Assembly: GCF_030272615.1 (NCBI RefSeq)
Contig: NC_081409.1
Span: 242,725,924 to 242,789,923 of the forward strand
Length of the DNA stretch: 64,000 nt
Origin: Cryptomeria japonica
Lineage: Eukaryota > Streptophyta > Pinopsida > Cupressales > Cupressaceae
Reading direction: 5' to 3'
Shown here piece by piece: positions 10,809-22,840 of this stretch. Under the pieces are notes generated by a model. It had not been told where the DNA came from. It worked only from the letters and a program-made list of their open reading frames with translations, and did no database searches. Both the position numbers and the translations under genes were made by a program. How positions within the stretch are numbered: position 1 is the first letter of the stretch; the number at the start of each line of letters is the position of its first letter.

Positions 10809-12743
10809 GAGCGATTGGGAGTGGTTCAGTCATGCGAGTGGTTTCCGAGACCATGGGTATTGATACCACGGTTGACATAGGCTGATGTAGACATTATTGA
10901 GAGATGCGGCTTGTCTTCCCTATTAGATATGCCTTGGTTTACTGTGAACTGAGGTTTACTTACAGCACTTGCAGAGAGATGGCACAGTGACACGAATACC
11001 TTTCACTTTACCACAGGGGAGATGACAGTGACCCCAAAGGATTGTTACCGGATCCTGCACATACCTGTAGTAGGTGCACTACTACCTTATGAGCAGTCAG
11101 AGGAGGGTGGGACAGAGGCACTTCGCCGGATTTTTCATGATGATATAGTGTGCGGATACGAGATTCCATGGCAGCAGTTTCTGGATTTGGACTATGCGCC
11201 TCTTCCATCGGTACTGGCAAGGTTTGTAGGTGGTTTTCTATGTCCCGACCGTAGGTCGAAGGGACTTTTTGTGGGATGGGGACTGGTGCTGGAAGAGATG
11301 GTGACACAGGTTCGCATGGGGATCAGCTATGCTAGCCCATTTGTACAAGGACTTGCATGAGGTAGTCTACCTGGGTTACGATAGTTTGTCAGCTGGCGTG
11401 ACACTTCTACAGGTATGGTGCTGAGAGCACATTCCTGCAGCTAAGCCACTGGTGGATAGAGATAGGCCTGTTGGACGTGCTTATGCATATGGATATAGGG
11501 GGTTAGTTGTCCAGCGGAAGCTGGGCAAACTAGAGCATTGGAGGAGGGTATTGGATGACATTGATACAGTCGTATGGCGACTATACACAGGTTGCGAGGT
11601 TTGGGCTGAGGATGGGTTGGAGATGCCATATGTCTTCACGACCCAATTTTTGATAGGGAGGACCCCTTTTATGATCGAGAGATTTTTGGTTACGAGAGTT
11701 TTGCGGTAGTATGGTCGGCAGCAGGGGATACCACAGGGGACCTATTTGTATGTGCGTCGGAGGCAGGACATACCAGATTGAGGTCCGACTATTGACAGTG
11801 CGGTGGCCATAGAGGAGTTTGTGCAGCTAACGGGCTAGATATGGGACTATGCCCCAGAGATTTTGGATGCTGGGATGACGGATGAGTTTGCTAGATTGTT
11901 TGCAGCTCGTGCCATGGCGAGGATATTGGATCTAGTGGAGATGCGGCCCACTTTTGATGATGATGAGGATGAGGGAGGTGGAGATGGGGATGAGGGAGGT
12001 GATGGAGGAGGTGGACGAGGGAGAGGAGATCGGGGGAGGAGAGGAGACAGAGGTAGAGATGCGGGTGATAGAGGGGTGGAGAGAGCAGTTCAACGAGCAT
12101 TGATGGATAGAGGTAGAGGAGGTTTGGCTATTGGAGCAAGGGGTGAGGGGAGAGTGACAGAGGTGATAGCAGCAGTGGGAGGGACTGATGAGGTGAGACG
12201 ACCAGCTCACAGGAGGAGGACTGATGTGCTACCTCACCAACACCGAGGATAGGTAGAGGGATAGGGGGTACCCCTTCATAGGTGCCCCTACGGGTCCGAA
12301 TTCCGACTCATGTGGAGGACGCCCAGATTAGGACCCTACAGGTGACAGTGCAACAACTGCAGGCATAGTTATTAGCGCATCAGCGTCAGATTACACAACT
12401 GACTACCGAGCGCGACATTGAGATAGAGCAGCGAGGTAGAGCAGAGGAACTTGCAGTGAGCGTGCAGAGAGCAGCAGCAAGTGGTCTGATGAGGGACACC
12501 TTGAGAGAGTTGGCTTTGAGAGCCCAGGAGGTGGAGTACTACTGTCGACATTATGAGGCCGTGGTGCCTAGGGAGCACCAAGTGCAAAGTTTTACACAGT
12601 CAAGATCGAGTCGATCTCGAGAGACTGGATCGCGGTCAGAGAGCAGAGGTGTGACAGGGCCATCGAGATATGATCCACCTGGAGATCCAGGGGTTGGGAC
12701 TTCTGCGGCGAGACCGTCTCCTTCAGGAGATAGTCATACTTGA
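10809..12743 (+). pseudogene. B antisense PMD gene, exon 2 (plant mobile domain, RG-rich and coiled-coil C-terminus)
   Basis: From the acceptor at 10808 the frame runs, with stops, into the plant-mobile-domain signature ERWHSDTNTFHF...GEMTVTPKDCYRIL (from about 10970), then FLCPDR and GWG. Later parts lie in other frames: LLQVW (about 11400), KLEHWRRVLDDIDTVVW (about 11525-11580) and LIGR (about 11648). The C-terminal part has an acidic stretch followed by an RGRGDRGRRGDRGR-like basic stretch (about 11950-12070), a helical segment (about 12400-12560), and an Arg/Ser-rich tail with DPPGDPGVGTS ending at TGA 12741-12743. Element C encodes the same order on its antisense strand. PMD proteins (MAIN/MAIL1 family) occur in host genes and in Ty3 and Mutator-like elements. 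At least seven stops or frameshifts make this copy inactive. Confidence 0.8.
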
Positions 12744-12828
12744 GAGACGATGTCTCTGTTTGTATTTTTGATCATTGTTTTTGTACGGAGCACAGACATG
12801 ACAGATATTATACATTGATCATTTGTTG

Positions 12829-12830
<2 letters not shown>

Positions 12831-12883
<53 letters not shown>
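12831..12883. repeat. (GT)26 microsatellite
   Basis: Uninterrupted gt dinucleotides for about 53 bp. It lies about 90 bp downstream of the PMD stop codon in the antisense gene's presumed 3' region. Length is probably polymorphic. Confidence 0.95.
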
Positions 12884-12884
<1 letters not shown>

Positions 12885-13020
12885 CACCATTTTCTTTGAT
12901 CATGTGATGTGTTATGGATGCATGCTTTCTATATGCTTGTGTTTATTCTATGACGATGCAATGCTTAGATAGGTGATATGATGAAGTGAAATGCAATGAT
13001 GTAAATGTATGATGTTTATG

Positions 13021-13146
13021 AGATGTATCTTGAAAATGAGATGTGTGATTTGATATGCTGTGAGATGTATCTTGAAAATGAGATGTATGATTTGATATGC
13101 TGTGAGATGTATCTTGAAAATGAGATGTATGATTTGATGTGCAACT
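13021..13146. repeat. Three tandem 42-bp repeats
   Basis: Units starting agatgtatcttgaaaatg at 13021, 13063 and 13105, nearly identical, ending in gatttgatatgctgtg. The unit length of 42 bp is twice the 21-bp step of the motif clusters in the B leader, but the sequence is unrelated and the match may be chance. Confidence 0.9.
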
Positions 13147-14139
13147 AATTGTAAAATGATATGCAACTAATTGTTTTTGGAGCATCCTCATTCTGCATTT
13201 GTCATCCGATATAACCACATGTTATTTGCTTTCGATATATGTATCATCATTGAGCATGGATTGATCTTTGGATATGTTAAAAAATTATACAAGCATAATG
13301 GTATAATTGAACCATGATAACCTGAGAAAAATTTACATGATGTTTGATTTTGCAAGATAGCACAAGCATCAAGGTATAATTGAACCAGGATGACCAGAGT
13401 GCGGATTGCGTATAAACAGACAAGATTAAACCATTTGTATGCGTAAAGTGGAATCATGTCTTCAGTGATATGTTGTGAATCACGTCTCGAGACAAATATC
13501 TACACAGTACAAATGATCGCCTCACAAATAGAAGACTAAGAAAATATTGGAGTTTCTCGATGTTCTCTAGCTTGGAAGCATTGTTGAGAAAATTTAGAGA
13601 ATCCAATAATTCAAAAAGTTTAAATGCAAAAATAGTCAAGACTTTATGCAAAATGCAACATTTGGTACTTCAGGAAATCATCCATCGTATTTCTCTTGTG
13701 AATCTTTTATCGATCGATGTTTTGATTTGGGTTTTGTGTAAGTTTTTGTTTGTGGGACATGATGCTCTGAGTTTTGCAAATAGTCTTGACAGTTTGAACA
13801 TGCTTGTAAGTTTTGATGTTTATTGTCCCTAGCTAAGTGTACCTCTCGATGCGGGTATGTACAGTGATTACCAAGCCATGGTAAAGTGTGGTGAAAGGAT
13901 AGATGGATAAATCAGGATAGTGACTACGCTAAGTATGTCCTGAATGGATATTTGCTAAGTGTCGGCCGATAGCCGATAGTGTTTTATTGCGGAGATAAGG
14001 ATGTGGATATAGATAAAGGAGTTGTCCTTTCACAATAGCGCCTGTTACCAGTTTTTCACCAGTTGCTTTTATTGTACCTTTTTATTTGTTTTTCCTTGAT
14101 TTTTTTATTGTTTTTGACTTTTTTCGTGGATTAGACTAC

Positions 14140-14211
14140 TCAAGTGTAGTATTTCTTCAGATGAATGTTGTTAGTTGGTTCGTCGAGCACATCTCCTTCT
14201 GAAGTTGTTAG
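14140..14211 (-). pseudogene. Element B integrase, last 24 codons (cut off by element C)
   Basis: On the minus strand the integrase frame, broken off at 30204, continues from 14211 and ends at the TGA complementary to 14140-14142. The piece contains PTNNIHLKKYYT, matching DPINNMHLRKFYT at the end of C's integrase. The continued frame shows C inserted in coding DNA. The last five bases of the piece are the C target duplication. Confidence 0.88.
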
Positions 14212-14993
14212 TGTAGACACCTAAAATTATCATGTCTAATTAAATAAATATTTTATTTATTTAATTATCTAAGCTTAATTCTTCTATTAATTAAATAAAT
14301 CTTTATTTATTTAATTAATTCATTTATCCTCTTCTAGCCTTATTTCTCATTTAAATAAATACATTTATTTATTTAAATTATCATTTTCCTAAATTAAATA
14401 AATATTTTATTTATTTAATTATCCCACTTCTTCTATTAATTAAATAAATCTTTATTTATTTAATTAATTCATTAACCTTTTCTACCCATGACACATGTCA
14501 TTCATCTCTTAATTCATACACTATCTACCCCTTTCATTATTTTATTATTTCTTTTACCTACCCTCTAATCATAACCGACCTCCTTTTACACCTCTCAATC
14601 TTATCCCTCCATTTCATACTGTGTCTTCTATATAAGAGGATACTTCCTTCATTATCAACCCTGGCTAATCAATTTATGCACTTGACTATACTATGCTTTT
14701 GAACATAGGCGATCCTACTTGCAACCACATTCTGTTCTTTGTTGAGCTCTTGTGCACATAAAATCTGAGAGAAAATATATCAAGCAAGATCAATGGAGAT
14801 AGGAAGAATGGAGATCCAAACCCTATTGGACATGTGATGGTATAATCTTTGTGATTTCGTTTGACTTGCGTTGTCTTCGGTAATCTTCATATGTTATGGT
14901 GGATCTTTGTTGTTGTTAGGCTAGGGTTTTTGTGGTTGAATTCATTTAGCCTTTCAATATCGTTATTATTTGTATCCATTTTCACCATATACA
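14212..14993 (+). repeat. Element C 5' LTR
   Basis: 782 bp, TGTAGACACC to CACCATATACA. The first 270 bp consist of alternating aattaaataaat/tttatttattt blocks that can fold back on themselves. TATA box tatataag at about 14630. It is 51 bp longer than the 3' LTR because one such AT block (about 14239-14290) is extra here or was lost there. Confidence 0.95.
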
Positions 14994-14996
14994 TTT

Positions 14997-15014
14997 TGGC
15001 ACGCCCAGTGGAAC
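14997..15014 (+). other. Element C primer binding site
   Basis: TGGCACGCCCAGTGGAAC starts three bases after the LTR, the usual PBS position. It begins with TGG, as expected for a tRNA CCA end, and is similar to B's TGGCGCCCACCATGGGGC. A tRNA-Arg primer is plausible for Tat elements, but I could not compare it to tRNA genes. Confidence 0.75.
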
Positions 15015-15103
15015 TCTTGTCTCTTTTGCATTTAACATCCTTGTTGCAGATTTTGTATTTTGAAGTTGCAGATCTGACGTTTTCGGCAGCATTTTGATAT
15101 TCC

Positions 15104-15360
15104 CGCGTCTGCGCACTTTCAGATCGTGTTTTTGTTTTTCTAGCGCATCTGCGACATCTAGAATCGCGTCTGTGTTACTGGCAGTATTCTATTTTGCAGG
15201 TTCCAGGAAAGCGCGTTTGTGTTATTAAGTCGCGTCTGTGGTGTTTTTAGCCGCGTCTGTGTCCAGGAGTCGCGTCTACGTTCTGTAGCCGCGTCTGTGC
15301 CTCACAGAACCGCGTCTGTGTCACGAAGTTGCGTCGGTGTTGAGGGTAATCGTGTCTGCG
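15104..15360 (+). repeat. Leader motif cluster 1 of C: CGCGTCTGTG, 19-21 bp steps
   Basis: Motif starts at 15104, 15144, 15165, 15212, 15231, 15252, 15271, 15290, 15311, 15330 and 15351, with two gaps of about two steps. From 15212 on, steps are 19, 21, 19, 19, 21, 19, 21. The core CGCGTCTG(T/C)G varies at one or two places per copy; spacers are dissimilar. It lies 90 bp after the PBS. The same motif on the opposite strand fills the intron of C's antisense gene. Confidence 0.9.
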
Positions 15361-16566
15361 TTCAACAGTTTCAAATTTTGGGTTTTTATTGATTCAGTTT
15401 TGGATTTTGCATTTAGGGTTTCAGATCTAGTTTATTTGGAGCTAACATTTTCAGATCTAGCTAACGAAATTGGTGCAGCTTGTCTTGAAAGCAAAATCGT
15501 TTGGTTGAAGGCCCCTATTTTCACAAAGTCTTTTTGGTTTTAAAATTTACCTAACTTGTGTGCTTGCAGGAAGGGGTGATCATTTGAAACAATCCAAACT
15601 ACTAACAAATCTTTGTTGCAGGTTCTTGGCAAGGGTTTTTGGATTTTTATTGTGTGCCTTATTTTCATAGACTAGCAAACACTTCAATTGGTGCACTAAA
15701 ATTGAATCATTGTCTTTTGTGTCTTGAGCAATAGGCTCTTTTTGTTTAATCTTTAGAGGGTCTGTCTTCCCGTGTGGTCACTAGGACTACTAGTGAGAAG
15801 AGAACGACCCAAGTGGTAGCGAGGAAAACTCACCTCTTCCGAACCACTATAAACAACTGTATTCATGGTGAAAACTATGGATAACATGTGCTAATTAGTT
15901 CATACCGACACTGTGTCTCCCCATAAACCCGTTTGATCAAATTTATTTGATCACTTGTAGGGCGTAACCCCTGCCGGCTGGGAGCCTTCTGTATTTACAG
16001 AGCTGAAAGTGCCGCATGTATGGCCACACGAGCGGATGCCCTTACTAGCACCTTTTTGTTTTAGAAGCCCAAATCCTTCTAGTTGTTGGGGCAGGAGGTC
16101 AGACCTTTGGTAGCGGTCCACACACATACGGTTCTTAGTAGAGATACAAAGTTCACCATGGGGAGTTTTCGTGGGGACTGATGCTTGGCTGACCCGAGAA
16201 GTGAGTGCCGAGGGTGGAGCTAGTGAGGTCAAGCATCTAAGTATCCGCTCTGAATAGCGTAGCCTCAGGGGTAAAACCCCATGTGGGATCAACAACTATT
16301 GTCTTGGCCAGCCATAAGAATTGTGCTTGACTTATTTTAAACATTCAAAACATTCAAGACCAAACAACAAAACACTGTGTCTTTTGTGTCTTCAAGTGTA
16401 TGCAAAACATTTTTACATTAAACAACACACTTTTCTTGGAGTCATTTTGAGTCTAGACACTTGCAAACATTTTGAGTCTAGACACGAAAAATAGTCAAAC
16501 AGTTAGATTTTGGTCACAACAAAACGACTTCACAAATTGGAAAAAATTGCACAAATTTTGCAGAAA
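15361..16566 (+). other. C untranslated leader between the motif clusters
   Basis: About 1.2 kb without a supported ORF. 15760-16320 is more GC-rich than its surroundings and has inverted repeats such as GGGG-taaaa-CCCC at 16268-16280, which suggests a folded leader RNA. A T-rich tract followed by tgtgcttgcag near 15560 resembles a 3' splice site. A 114-codon frame on the minus strand (16295-15951) has no recognisable domain and is probably a by-product of GC content. Confidence 0.55.
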
Positions 16567-16756
16567 CGCGTCTGTGTTTGACATAGTAGCGTCTCTGTTA
16601 TATAACCGCGTCTGTGAAGGGCAGAAACGCGTCTGTGTTTTCAGAATCAACATTACACTTTGCAAAAAAAATAAAATCTCAGAAGCGCGTCTGTGTCAAA
16701 CAGAGCCACGTCTATGTCAGGAAACCGCGTCTGTGAAGTATACAGGCGCGTCTGTG
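16567..16756 (+). repeat. Leader motif cluster 2 of C: CGCGTCTGTG, 19-21 bp steps
   Basis: Motif starts at 16567, 16588, 16607, 16628, then after a gap 16686, 16707, 16726, 16747. Within each half the steps are 21, 19, 21. It has the same motif and strand as cluster 1. B's leader also has two clusters, about 1.5 kb apart, the second closer to gag. Confidence 0.9.
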
Positions 16757-17248
16757 TTCAAAATTGAAAAACTGTTACAGTCCAGCAAACAAACATAGTA
16801 GTTTCAAAATTCTTGAGCTTCCTAGGTTATTTCTCCAGGGTTTCATTTAGCAGTCAACCTGTCCTTGGGTCTCACAAAGTCCATCATTGCTTCACATCTC
16901 ACTTTACATTCACAATTGTCTAAACTTGAGTCAAAAGGTCACTTGCTTGTCCTCATCATACTTTGTCAACACACTACATACAACAACACTTTGTTAAATG
17001 GTCCCTCATCAAGGTTTCTTACCTTTGGGTCTCATTTAGTCTTACTTAGAGTCAAGGTCAACTTACCTCATCAAGAGAAACTATCCTCTCTTTGGAAGTC
17101 ACACCTACTCTACTACATACATACTTGGTCTTACACTTTGGACATTGCAAGTACACCTCAAATTCATTTACATTCCATCCAACTCTTGGTCTTCCATACT
17201 TTTTCCATTTTTCATCTAGTCTCACACATCTCGATCAATACCTAGTTC
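16757..17248 (+). other. C leader, last part before gag
   Basis: Pyrimidine-rich (cttcacatctcac, ctcatcatactttg) and without hairpin or motif repeats that I can see. An apparent open frame in 16865-17245 has low-complexity Leu/Ser/His content and no homologous frame in B, so I do not call it a gene. Confidence 0.45.
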
Positions 17249-19426
17249 ATGGTTGAAACCCGTCTTCAAAAATATAGGAGAGAAACTAAAGAGGCTCAAG
17301 AGTCCACGAACATGAGTTCTTATGAGTATGAGAATGATATCTTTTTCAATTCCGATCATACTACATTACCTGACATGGATGCCTATAGAAACATTCCAAA
17401 TGTTGAGAACATGGACACTACAAACAACAATGCTACACACAATGACAATATGGACAACTTTTCCGTACATTCAGCAGATGTGGAAGAATCCATTATGAAT
17501 CCCCATTTCAATCGATTGGTTGAGGAAATAATGAGAAGGGATAGACAATACTTCTTACAAATGATGGAGCAAAGTGGAGCCAAGATACCTCATGATTTTG
17601 ACATGTCTCAAATAATGGAAAATCGACCTTTGCAACAAACTCACTCCAACATGGATCAAAGAAGGCCTAATAGTGGAGGCAATAGAGGACCACATATGGT
17701 ACCTGAATCACCATCATCTTTGTTTCAAAAACCAGAGGTCCCACACACACATGGTCAAGCATACGATACTCACCTTCGCAGACCATTATGGAAGTCTTAT
17801 GCAGACAGATATGCTCAATCACATACCAATGCTAAGGATCAACCACCAAAGCAATTGGATACTCAAAGACATGCTCAAAATTTGGACACAAGGAAACCCC
17901 GTGTCAAATTCGGGGCAACACATTTTCCTCAACACGAATCTATACCAAGTGGTCCATATACGCAGCATCACTATAGACCTCCTCCATATGAACATGTGTA
18001 TGATCAATATCATCCATATATGCAACATGCTCCTCCTCCAATTGGTGCCTCAAACATGGGGTATGGTCTAAGAAGTCGATCTCCACCTAAGAACAATTTG
18101 GAGCAACAAATCAGGGACTTACAAAAGAAAATGGAGGACATAAATACACCAAAGCCAACATACACAATGAGAGACATATGTCCTTATCCATTTGACAAGA
18201 GCATTCCAATGCCTCCTTTTCCTACACACTTTGTGACGCCTAAATTTGATAAGTATAGAGGCAAAGGGGATCCTAAGGCACACATAAGATAGTTTTTCAC
18301 AGCTTGCATTGAGGTAGCAACAGAAGAGACATATTTGATGAGATTATTCCCACAAAGCCTAGGTGATCAAGCTATGGAATGGTTCTCCCAACTTCCACCT
18401 GGTATTAAGTCATGGGGTGATCTAGCAGAGGCATTTATTCAACACTTCTCCTACAACATAGAGACAGACATATCAGTCACTACTTTGTGCAACACCAAGC
18501 AAAAAGAGGGAGAGTCTTTTGCATCATTTTTACAAAGATAGAGGAATCTAGCCAGCAAATGCTCTTGCGAAATCCCACAAAAACAAATGGTAGAGATGTT
18601 CACCCAGAATGTTAACAAAGACATTGGCTATGATTTAAGAAAAGCTTGTTTGTCCACTTTCAAGGACGTCATTGAAAAAGGCTTAGCAACAGAAAAGGTC
18701 CTAATTGAACAAGGAGTCATTAAGATATTCAAGGAAAACAAAGATGACTTTAAGGGAAAAGACAAGCCGAGATTTTGGAATAAAAACAAGAACATAGTCA
18801 ATGATGGTGTTGTTGATGCCAACACAGTGCGACCCAAATTCATCTTTTCGGGATCAAGCTCTACAAAAGATCAAGTAAATACTCAAACAACTTCCAGATC
18901 ACGAAGGAAGTACACTCCATCAAGAGAACCACTTGAGTCGGTTTTCAAGAAGCTAGTGGCAAACAAGGTAATCACAGTTCCAGATTTTCCTCCATATGAA
19001 CCAAAGGTTAAACCAAATTGGTGGAATGATGATGAGTATTGTGAATTTCATAAGAGCAAGGGTCATAAGACAGGAAATTGTCATTGACTGAAGAACATCA
19101 TACAAGATCTCATTGATAGAGGTGACATTGAGATTGAGGGACACTCATCTAATCAAGAACATGAGATATTTAAGGAACTGTTCCCAAAACATGACAAGGG
19201 AAAAGCTAGAGCCACAGAGCATCAAACCAACTATACAAGAGCATCTTATAACTATGATTCAACTATCAATCACATCTCGATGGACAATTATGTCTCTACC
19301 ATTATCATCAAGGACAAAACCCCTTAGAATTCTACCCAGAGACCCAAGATTGTCTTAAAAGGCGTTGGATCTTCTTCTGAACCTACCTCTGAATGTCATG
19401 TTACAACTCGTCGAGGTAAATTTACT
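17249..19426 (+). pseudogene. Element C gag
   Basis: The ATG at 17249 (METRLQKYR after the initial residues; B starts similarly with MSVTRSQQNK) opens Gag. The N-terminal 300 residues are rich in His/Pro/Gln. The retrotransposon Gag core follows from YPFDKSIPMPPFP (about 18185) through FDKYRGKGDPKAH, YLMRLFPQSLGDQAMEWF and SLCNTKQKEGE-type sequence. A zinc knuckle of form C-x2-H-x4-H-x4-C (CEFHKSKGHKTGNC) lies at 19040-19081. Stops at 18290 (TAG), 18539 (TAG), 19085 (TGA) and 19325 (TAG) interrupt one continuous frame. Three fit CAG, TGG and CGA codons changed by one transition. Gag builds the particle and binds RNA; this copy cannot. Confidence 0.9.
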
Positions 19427-20476
19427 TTGCAAGGTGCTCCAGCCAAGAACACCGCCTCCTCATCAACCAAACTTGAGTATGACCTTATAGAACAGTTAGG
19501 GAAGACACCCGCACTCATCTCCATCCTTGAGCTCTTACGCATATCCCTCGCTCATAAAGCCATTCTTGACAAAACCTTGAGAGACACCGTCATTCCTACT
19601 GATCTGAATGTGGACCAGTTTCAAGCCATGGTGGGATACCTTTCCATTCCACATTCCCTTACATTCACAGAAGCCGATGATGCCTCTGTAAGTCAGGGAC
19701 ATAATGCACCACTGCACGTTCAAGCCTTCATACACAAACATCAAATAAAACGAGTCCTGATAGATGGAGGAGCTGGTCTAAACATTTGTTCATTGAGCAC
19801 TATTAAACAATTGGGATATTCTGATAAAGCTGTGAATTCTACAAATCAAATCACCATCAAGGCATATGATGATGAAGAACGTTCGTCCAAGGGCACAATC
19901 ACCTTGCCTCTCAGAGTTGGGCCAGTTACGAAGGATGTGGTCATTCAAGTCTTGGATCTAGATCTCACTTATAACATATTGCTAGGACGTCCTTGGATTC
20001 ATGAAATGAGGGCAGTCCCATCCACATATCACCAATGCATTAAGTTTCCTAACAATGGAGTGGAGGTAACAGTTAACGGTGATCCTAATCCGTTCATATA
20101 CTGCAATAATCTGAGATCAAAGACTGAGACCATCATTCCCAGTAATCGTGAAGCTATTCCTTCCTCGGCATACATTGATCCCGAGTCATTAAAACCTTCG
20201 ACATCAAAACAAGGTGAGCTTAAAGGCAAGTTTCAGGACAAAGGCATGGGGGAATACACTTTAAATCAGACCATGTACTTACGACAAGTCATGAGTTCCC
20301 CAAAAGAATATGGAAGACCACATCCTAACAAGCAAGTATCCATCATGGTACTCAAATGGGACCCTACTACCTTTCAAAGATGGGGCGAACTGGAAGAGGA
20401 AGACTTATACAAAATGCTTTACAAAGACATTGAAGATGACACACAAGATCACATTAGTCTACCATGTGAGAAATAA
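19427..20476 (+). pseudogene. Element C aspartic protease region
   Basis: Same frame as gag. The aspartic protease core is RVLIDGGAGLNICS (about 19750-19790), with DGGA in place of the commoner DSG/DTG; B has the same DGGA. The second conserved segment is LTYNILLGRPWIHEM at about 19965-20007. The region would process the polyprotein. It is open for 349 codons and ends at TAA 20474. The continuing frame codes GKGFKILQ, so that stop is a mutation inside the polyprotein rather than its true end. Confidence 0.87.
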
Positions 20477-21214
20477 GGCAAAGGCTTCAAGATTCTACAA
20501 AAATTCGGGTATGATGGAAAAAGCCCTCTTGGGTTACGAAAGGAAGGCATCATTGAACCTTTACAACCTGAATTGACTTTCAAAAAGGAACGCTTGAAAG
20601 GACTTGGTTTCTTGACTTCCAAGGTCCACATTCAAAGGACAGAAGAAGCCTTACAAATCAAAGCTGCCAAAATTCAACAAGAGGATCGCTATTCCACAGA
20701 TTCCAATGAATGGGAATTGGGTTCAGAGAAGTCTTCCAGTGACTACAAGCTCAACGAGATATTCAGAGAGCCAAAAGAACCCACAGAAGAAGAGGAATTT
20801 TATAACAAGTTCAGAGTTGGTCAAGAAACAACCCATGAGGATTCCACATAGTCCTTGTCTCAAGGTCCTAGGTTGAAATCACATAGGATGAGAACACATG
20901 TCCCAGAATGCGCTACTAGTGATGATAATTTGGATTCATTCATGATTGAGACTGATGAGGAGAGTGCCATCGATGACCTCGATAATTACCTTGACATACC
21001 CGAATATAACTGCATCTTCACTCTTAGCCCCGCTAACTTCGAAGACGTTAAAGACCTTCCCCTTGTTCACCACCAACTCATTGACTGGGATCATGAAGGA
21101 CCTGCATAGTTTGACACATTCCAAAATGATGAAGCTTTTATTGACTATATTGGCATACGAGATGATCTTCCTCTTGGGGACCATAAGGCGGGATACACTA
21201 TAGAACTCAACAAC
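20477..21214 (+). pseudogene. Element C linker with G-patch-like segment
   Basis: The frame continues with GKGFKILQKFGYDGKSPLG and later KGLGF, a degenerate G-patch (glycine-rich RNA-binding) pattern; in B the equivalent reads QQMGYNGKGPIGKRKEG...KTGLGYK. An acidic linker to RT follows (EESAIDDLDNYLD near 20965). In-frame TAG codons at 20849 and 21107. G-patch-like pieces between protease and RT are known in several retroelements; its role here is unknown. Confidence 0.6.
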
Positions 21215-22840
21215 GTGGCATATTTTGGTGAGGATGTCGGACCTTCTAGTCGCAAAAATGTGAAAATAAGAACAAACCAAGGGTCTTATGGCAAAAACCA
21301 CACTGTGGCGCTGTCTGACCCCAAAAAAGTAAAAAGAAAGGACGTATCTGAGGGTGAAAACCTCTCTGAGGCACCCGAAGATGGAAGGCTCGATATTCTC
21401 CCAGCATCATATGAGGAAAAGTCATTCATGTTGGTAGAGGAGACCATCAAAACAAACATTGGTACAGAAGAGGTTCCACACAACATATTCCTAGCTCAAT
21501 CATTGACAGAGTCAGAAAGGTCAAAATTCATAAGTTTCTTCAAAGAACAACAAATCAACTTTGCCTGGTCATACGCTGATATGCCTGGATTGGATCCAGA
21601 TTTGGTAATGCATCATTTGACAGTCAAACCAGGGGCAAAGCCAGTGAAACAAAAATTAAGAAAAATGCATCCACAAGTGGCATTACTAGTTAAAGCAGAA
21701 CTCGAGAAATTATTGGATGTCGGATTCATACATCCAATTGATTATCCTGAATGGATCTCCAACTTAGTGCCTGTCAGTAAACCAGATCGCAGCATCAGAA
21801 TTTGTACAGATTTCAGAGACATCAACAAAGCTTGTCCAAAGGATGACTTCCCATTACCAAATATTGACTTGATTGTTGATCTCATGGCAGGTCATGAAAT
21901 GTTATCATTAATGGATGGATTCTCTGGTTATAATCAAATAAGGATTGCGCTCGAGGATCAACACAAAACATCATTCACTTGTCCCCGGGGAACTTTCTGC
22001 TGGAATGTCATGCCCTTCGGGCTAAAAAATGCAGGTGCTACATATCAAAGAGCCATGACTACTATCTTTCATGATCTCATGCACGTAACCGTGGAAGATT
22101 ATGTCAACGACCTCTTGGGCAAATCAATTGACAGAAATACACATTTGGACATACTTTCAATTGTCTTTGATCGGTTGGAAAAATACAAAGTAAGATTAAA
22201 CCCCAAGAAATGTGTCTTTGGAGTAACCTCCGGGAAGCTTCTAGGATTCATTGTATCCAAAAGAGGAATCGAAGTTGATCCAACAAAAGTTAAGGCCATC
22301 TTGGAGATGCAACCACCAAGAAATATCAGTCAACTTCGATCCTTACAAGGCAGACTCCAGTCCATCCGAAGATTTATAGCGCAACTTGCAGATAAGTGTA
22401 ATCCTTTTCAGCACCTGCTACATAAAAACATCAAATTCAAATGGGATGATAACTGTCAACAGGCTTTCCAGATGCTCAAAGATTATCTTCTGAATCCGCC
22501 AGTTCTGATGCCACTAGTTCCAGATCAGCCTCTGTTACTATACATCTCAGCTACTTCAAGAGCACTGGGGGCACTCTTAGCACAACAAATTGTTGAGGGC
22601 AAGGAAAAAGCAGTATACTATATCAGTCACACATTGGTAGGATATGAGCTAAACTACACACCAATTGAGCATGCATGTCTCGCTGTGGTCTTTGCTTCAC
22701 AAAAATTACGACATTACATGCTCATTCATAAGACTAAGTTAGTTGCAAGAATCGATCCATTGAAACACCTTCTCAATAAAGCAACACTTACTGGGCGACT
22801 GGCCAAATGGGTAATGATCCTGAGTGAATTCGACATCTAG
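21215..22840 (+). pseudogene. Element C reverse transcriptase and first RNase H
   Basis: 541 open codons. RT: KLLDVGFIHPIDYPEWISN (about 21710), RICTDFRDINKACPKDDFPLP, LSLMDGFSGYNQI, then the active-site region VEDYVNDLL (about 22093-22119), where the YVDD box is YVND. One catalytic Asp is thus Asn, a G-to-A change. The thumb and RNase H of the gypsy type follow: LLYISATSRALGALL, NYTPIEHACLAVVFASQKLRHYM. The terminal TAG at 22838 sits where B has IQY, so CAG to TAG. The domain would copy RNA to DNA; this copy is inactive. Confidence 0.92.

Larger units (their letters stand above)
12744..14139. other. B spacer between pol and the antisense PMD gene
   Basis: No convincing coding frame. It contains a GT microsatellite, a three-copy 42-bp tandem repeat, and two copies (13300 and 13373) of ggtataattgaacc, itself a small inverted repeat (GGT/ACC). 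On the minus strand near 14060-14037 there is a ggtgaaaa-hairpin-GCGC element like three in C. An A-rich stretch (minus strand of 14075-14130) follows the end of pol, also as in C. Confidence 0.6.

Noticed and set aside
11891-12210. Open frames on the minus strand opposite the RG-rich part of B's PMD gene
   Set aside because: They are Leu/His/Ser/Pro low-complexity shadows of the GGA/GAG-rich plus-strand codons.
12943-13218. Minus-strand frame with three repeated peptides
   Set aside because: It is just the translation of the 42-bp tandem repeat; frames differ and no start context or relative is seen.
15951-16295. 114-codon minus-strand frame in C's leader as a possible gene
   Set aside because: No domain, no match in B, GC-rich structured leader explains the lack of stops.
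16865-17245. 126-codon frame upstream of C gag as an Ogre-like extra ORF
   Set aside because: Composition is low-complexity and no similar frame precedes gag in B.
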